64,000 nucleotides of DNA from CAZKVJ01 sp964556225 (lineage in GTDB: Bacteria > Actinomycetota > Acidimicrobiia > Acidimicrobiales > Ilumatobacteraceae): assembly GCA_964556225.1 (NCBI GenBank), contig CAZKVJ010000017.1, forward strand, positions 1 to 64,000, read 5' to 3'. The notes beneath the pieces were generated by a model. It had not been told where the DNA came from. It made no database searches and worked only from the letters and a program-made list of their open reading frames with translations. This document shows, piece after piece, positions 61,240-64,000 of the stretch. Positions within the stretch are counted from its first letter, which is position 1. Each line of letters opens with the position of its first letter. The translations under genes and the position numbers were made by a program.

Positions 61240-61538
61240 GCGCAAGGGCCTGGTCCAAAGAACGCGACCACCCGTTGCTCCCAGCCCTGCGGATCGGTTG
61301 CCAACCCATCGGTGTGACCGGCACCGGGCACCGTCCACGCCGGAACTGACCCCGGCGCCACGGCCTCGAGCCGGGGGCGGCCGCCCGAACGGCGTCGGCG
61401 AGCGGAGTGGGCGGGCCGGCTCGCGCCGAGCACGGCGAGGACCAGTCCCACCCCCGCGCGACCCGTCGAGCGCCGGCCCGTCGACGGCCGTGGTGCCACG
61501 GGCTCCCCCACCACCCTCACGCGCTCGTCCACGGACAT
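61232..61538 (-). pseudogene. Remnant of an alpha/beta hydrolase gene
   Basis: On the minus strand a frame from ATG 61538 reads an N-terminal hydrophobic part (GVGLVLAVLGASRPAHS) and then jumps straight to a typical alpha/beta-hydrolase C terminus: VPGAGHTDGLATDPQGWEQ then RVVAFF. After FF the frame is lost, but dropping one G restores DQALALS and a TGA at 61232-61234, the ending expected for this family. The catalytic domain between the two parts is missing. I read this as a gene with a large internal deletion and a 1-base insertion. It accounts for most of the 61240-61631 gap; I see nothing else there but the promoter box at 61619. Confidence 0.6.
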
Positions 61539-61631
61539 CGAGACCTCTTGGGCGAGGGTCGCGCGCCAATGCCGGGGCGCCCAGGGCCGAAGGCCCCCGG
61601 CGGATCCGCCGGCGTGTCTAACCTCGCCCGG

Positions 61632-62330
61632 ATGGCATCGTGCAGAGGGGGCGCCATGGAAACAGAGATCGAGCTCACCCGGGAGTCGCTGAGGACGCCA
61701 CGTGCTGCGGGCCTCGCCGGTGTCCTCTTCGCCCTGCTGTTCGGGGCCGTGATCGTGCTGGCGCGCAGCTCGGTGCCCGCCGACCCGGACGACGCCGGCG
61801 AATGGCTCACGGACGACAGCCGGCGCCACAGCGTCACGCTCGCGCTCAACCTCATCCCCTTCGCCGGCATCGCGTTCTTGTGGTTCATGGGCGCGGTGCG
61901 GTCACGGATCGGCCGCTACGAGGACCGCCTCTTCGCCACCGTGTACCTGGGCAGCGGCCTGCTGTTCGTGGCCATGCTGTTCGTGCTGGGCGGCGTCGCC
62001 GCCAGCCTCATCGTCACCCAGGCCGAGCTCGCCTCCGACGCCGGGCTCGAGCAGTGGCGCTTCGGACGGCGGGTGACGTACCACCTGATGACGACATACG
62101 CGATGCGCGTGGCCGCCGTGTTCACGATCGCCACCTCCACCGTGGTGTTGCGCCTGGCCGTGCTGCAACGGTGGATCGCCTTCGTCGGGTTCGCGGCGGG
62201 GGTCGTGCTGCTGTTCGCGGGGCCGAGCTACTCGTGGGTGGCGATCACCTTCCCGGCGTGGGTGCTGCTGGTGAGCGTGACGCTGCTGGTGTCGAGCTTC
62301 CGCGGCGACACCGCCCCGACGTCGACGTGA
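61632..62330 (+). CDS. Five-helix membrane protein of unknown function
   Basis: The 232-residue protein has hydrophobic segments near residues 27-45, 75-92, 105-130, 155-175 and 182-217. I do not recognise a named family. TAACCT ends 7 nt before ATG 61632, which supports a leaderless start; an internal ATG at 61656 preceded by AGAGGGGG is the alternative and loses nothing of the membrane core. Confidence 0.65.
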   Translation: MASCRGGAMETEIELTRESLRTPRAAGLAGVLFALLFGAVIVLARSSVPADPDDAGEWLTDDSRRHSVTLALNLIPFAGIAFLWFMGAVRSRIGRYEDRLFATVYLGSGLLFVAMLFVLGGVAASLIVTQAELASDAGLEQWRFGRRVTYHLMTTYAMRVAAVFTIATSTVVLRLAVLQRWIAFVGFAAGVVLLFAGPSYSWVAITFPAWVLLVSVTLLVSSFRGDTAPTST

Positions 62331-62360
62331 GCGCCCCCACGCCGGCGGACCGGATGGCCC

Positions 62361-62558
62361 TCAGCGGCTGACCGCGGCGAGGAGGCGCCGGACGGAGTCG
62401 GAGATCTCCTGCACGGCGCCGTCGAACGCCTCGGCGTTGCGGCGCGAGGGGGTGCGGTAGCCGCTCACCTTGCGCACGAACTGGAGGGCGGCGGCGTGGA
62501 TATCGTCGTCGGTCGCCGGGGGTTCGACCGTACGCAGCACCTTGATCGATCGGCACAC
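62361..62558 (-). CDS. DUF2277 protein
   Basis: The 65-residue product reads CRSIKVLRTVEPPATDDDI then AAALQFVRKVSGYRTPS, which is the DUF2277 pattern (a short conserved protein of unknown function that begins with Met-Cys-Arg). The GTG at 62558 gives exactly this start and lies 7 nt after TAGGGT; the GTG at 62567 would add three residues and overlaps the box. Confidence 0.87.
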   Translation of the reverse strand: MCRSIKVLRTVEPPATDDDIHAAALQFVRKVSGYRTPSRRNAEAFDGAVQEISDSVRRLLAAVSR

Positions 62559-62591
62559 GCCGGCCACCCTACGCCGCCGCCGACCCGACGG

Positions 62592-64000
62592 TCAGGGGTG
62601 GTCCCGCAGGGCGAGCCGGGCAGCGTGCCAGCCGGCCATCCCGTGGACGCCACCCCCGGGCGGCGTGGACGACGAGCAGAGGTACAGCCCCTCGACCGGG
62701 GTGCGCCACGGGTGCAGCCCGAGCACGGGGCGGGCCACGAGCTGGCGGAGATCCCCCGCGCCGCCGCCGATGTCGCCGCCGATGTAGTTGGCGTCGTGGG
62801 CCTCCATGTCTGCAGTGGACATCGTGTGGCGAGCGACCACCCGGTCGCGGAACCCGGGGGCGAAGCGCTCGATCTGCGCATCGATCCGGTCGCTCATGTC
62901 GACCGTGGAGCCGTTGGGAACGTGGCAGTACGCCCACACGGTGTGCACGCCGGCGGGCGCACGAGTCGGGTCGAACAGCGTCGGCTGGGCCAGCAGCACG
63001 AAGGGGCGTTCCGGGTGACGCCCCCGCTGCACCTCGTCCTCGGCCACTGCGACCTCGTCGAGCGTTCCACCGACGTGGACCGTCGCGGCGCGGGCGCACT
63101 CCGGGTTCGTCCACGGGACCGGCCCGTCGAGCGCGAGGTCCACCTTGAACACGCCCGGGCCGTAGCGGAACCGCTCGAGGCGGTGCCGGTAGCGCGCCGG
63201 CAGCCGGTCACCGCCGATGGCCAGCAGCTGGCGGGGGGTGAGGTCCGCCAGCACCGCCCGCACCGGCGGCAGCTCGTCGAGGGACGCCACCCGGTGGCCG
63301 CACCGGACCTCCCCGCCGAGCGAGCCGAGCAGCGACACCAGCGAGCCGGCGATCTGCTGTGACCCACCGCGGGCGAGTGGCCAGCCGACGAGGTGGGCGA
63401 GCACACCGAGCAGCAGCCCGTAGCCGGCCGTGACGGGGGCCCGCAGCGACAGCACGGAGTGCCCGGCCAGTCCGGCGAGCAGCGCCCTGGCCTCGTCGGT
63501 GGCGAATCGGCGACGAGCGAGCCGATCGGCCGAACCGATGCCCACCGCGCCCAGCCGGCCGAGCGCGAGCGGGTGCCGGGGCGGGAGGTCGAAGGCCGAG
63601 AGCACGCCGTCGACGAGGTCGCGCCCGCTCTCCACCAGCGGGCCGAACAGACGCCCGTACGGCGCGCCGTCGGCCCCGAGGGATCGCGCCGTGGCCTCCA
63701 GGTCACGGTGCACCACGGCCGCTCGCCCGCCGTCCAGGGGGTGGGCCAGCGCCAGCTCCGGATGCACCCACTCCAGGCCGTGCGCGGCGAGGGGCAGCTC
63801 GCGCAGCGCCGGGGAGCCGACCCCCAGCGGGTGGATCGCCGAGCACACGTCGTGCACCACCCCCGGCAGCGTGAGCTCCGCCGAGCGGGTGCCACCACCG
63901 GGGCGATCCGCCGCCTCGAGCACCAGCACCTTCCACCCCTCGCGTGCAAGGGTCACCGCCGCGACCAGCCCGTTCGGCCCCGATCCGACGACGACGGCGT
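62592..64000 (-). CDS. Phytoene-desaturase-like FAD oxidoreductase (5' end beyond window)
   Basis: The frame runs off the right edge with its first residues missing. The visible start AVVVGSGPNGLVAAVTLA is the FAD-binding dinucleotide motif, followed by EAADRPGGGTRS. The C terminus CSSSTPPGGGVHGMAGW matches the CrtI/phytoene dehydrogenase-related NAD(P)/FAD oxidoreductases. About 469 residues are visible, so little is lost. Members include carotenoid desaturases and PYROXD2-like proteins. No other carotenoid gene is in view, so the substrate is open. Confidence 0.85.
   Translation of the reverse strand, partial: AVVVGSGPNGLVAAVTLAREGWKVLVLEAADRPGGGTRSAELTLPGVVHDVCSAIHPLGVGSPALRELPLAAHGLEWVHPELALAHPLDGGRAAVVHRDLEATARSLGADGAPYGRLFGPLVESGRDLVDGVLSAFDLPPRHPLALGRLGAVGIGSADRLARRRFATDEARALLAGLAGHSVLSLRAPVTAGYGLLLGVLAHLVGWPLARGGSQQIAGSLVSLLGSLGGEVRCGHRVASLDELPPVRAVLADLTPRQLLAIGGDRLPARYRHRLERFRYGPGVFKVDLALDGPVPWTNPECARAATVHVGGTLDEVAVAEDEVQRGRHPERPFVLLAQPTLFDPTRAPAGVHTVWAYCHVPNGSTVDMSDRIDAQIERFAPGFRDRVVARHTMSTADMEAHDANYIGGDIGGGAGDLRQLVARPVLGLHPWRTPVEGLYLCSSSTPPGGGVHGMAGWHAARLALRDHP

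Noticed and set aside
1..64000. CRISPR array, prophage, transposon or integrase
   Set aside because: No spaced direct repeats, transposase or recombinase motifs were seen; the only tandem array is the 9-bp repeat at the left edge.

Overview
The window is 64 kb of very GC-rich, tightly packed chromosomal DNA from an actinobacterium. The best guess is a member of the class Acidimicrobiia; this rests on gene content and start-site style, not on a marker gene. Supporting signs are mycofactocin genes, tandem WS/DGAT wax-ester/triacylglycerol synthases beside an MMPL transporter, a polyphosphate glucokinase, DUF4038 lipoproteins, frequent GTG starts, 1-4 bp start/stop overlaps, and many starts preceded at 6-9 nt by a TAnnnT box (probable leaderless transcripts). 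I see no rRNA, tRNA, CRISPR array, insertion sequence or integrase. About 97 percent of the bases are coding, and the only gene-free stretch over 300 bp (61240-61631) holds a decayed hydrolase fragment.

Left part (1-4520): a G-rich 9-bp minisatellite, plsY (phospholipid synthesis) with a hairpin terminator, a FadH/OYE-type flavin oxidoreductase of the mycofactocin-associated kind, and purE-purK. Next comes an exopolysaccharide locus (about 4.5-25.7 kb). It has a chain-length (Wzz-like) protein, a BY-kinase-like partner with a broken Walker A lysine, a 47-residue membrane peptide, a Wzy-like polymerase, a Wzx-like flippase, six glycosyltransferases, three left-handed beta-helix acyltransferases, a polysaccharide pyruvyltransferase, and several secreted proteins (two DUF4038 glycosidase-like lipoproteins, one clan GH-A-like lipoprotein, one lytic-transglycosylase-like protein, one unknown). 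No initiating sugar-phosphate transferase is in view.

From 25.9 to 31.6 kb lies a redox module: an ETF alpha-like protein, a FixC-like flavoprotein, a FixX ferredoxin and an ETF beta-like protein, followed by mftE and mftF of mycofactocin biosynthesis. The precursor, chaperone, radical-SAM and MftD genes (mftA-D) are absent, so the pathway is split. The likely logic is that mycofactocin-dependent dehydrogenases deliver electrons through this ETF/FixCX pair to the quinone pool.

From 31.5 to 45.7 kb are housekeeping and lipid genes: DUF4395, an alanine-racemase-like protein, a DUF418-like membrane protein, a zinc metallopeptidase, a ROK kinase, an MMPL/RND exporter, two WS/DGAT enzymes, an isopenicillin-N-synthase-like oxygenase, an FAH-family hydrolase, a D-cysteine desulfhydrase/ACC deaminase-like enzyme and uracil-DNA glycosylase.

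From 45.7 to 55.6 kb is an unusually fused branched-chain-type ABC uptake system: a fused LivH-LivM permease, a single polypeptide joining an MFS carrier to LivF and LivG ATPases, and an anchored binding protein. A YihY-like protein follows, then a second binding protein fused to two peptidoglycan-binding domains and a fasciclin domain. The right end (55.7-64 kb) has a CoA-transferase, a PfkB kinase, polyphosphate glucokinase, a nitrobindin-like protein, an alpha/beta hydrolase, a DsbA-family protein, small membrane and DUF2277 proteins, and a phytoene-desaturase-like oxidoreductase cut by the window edge.
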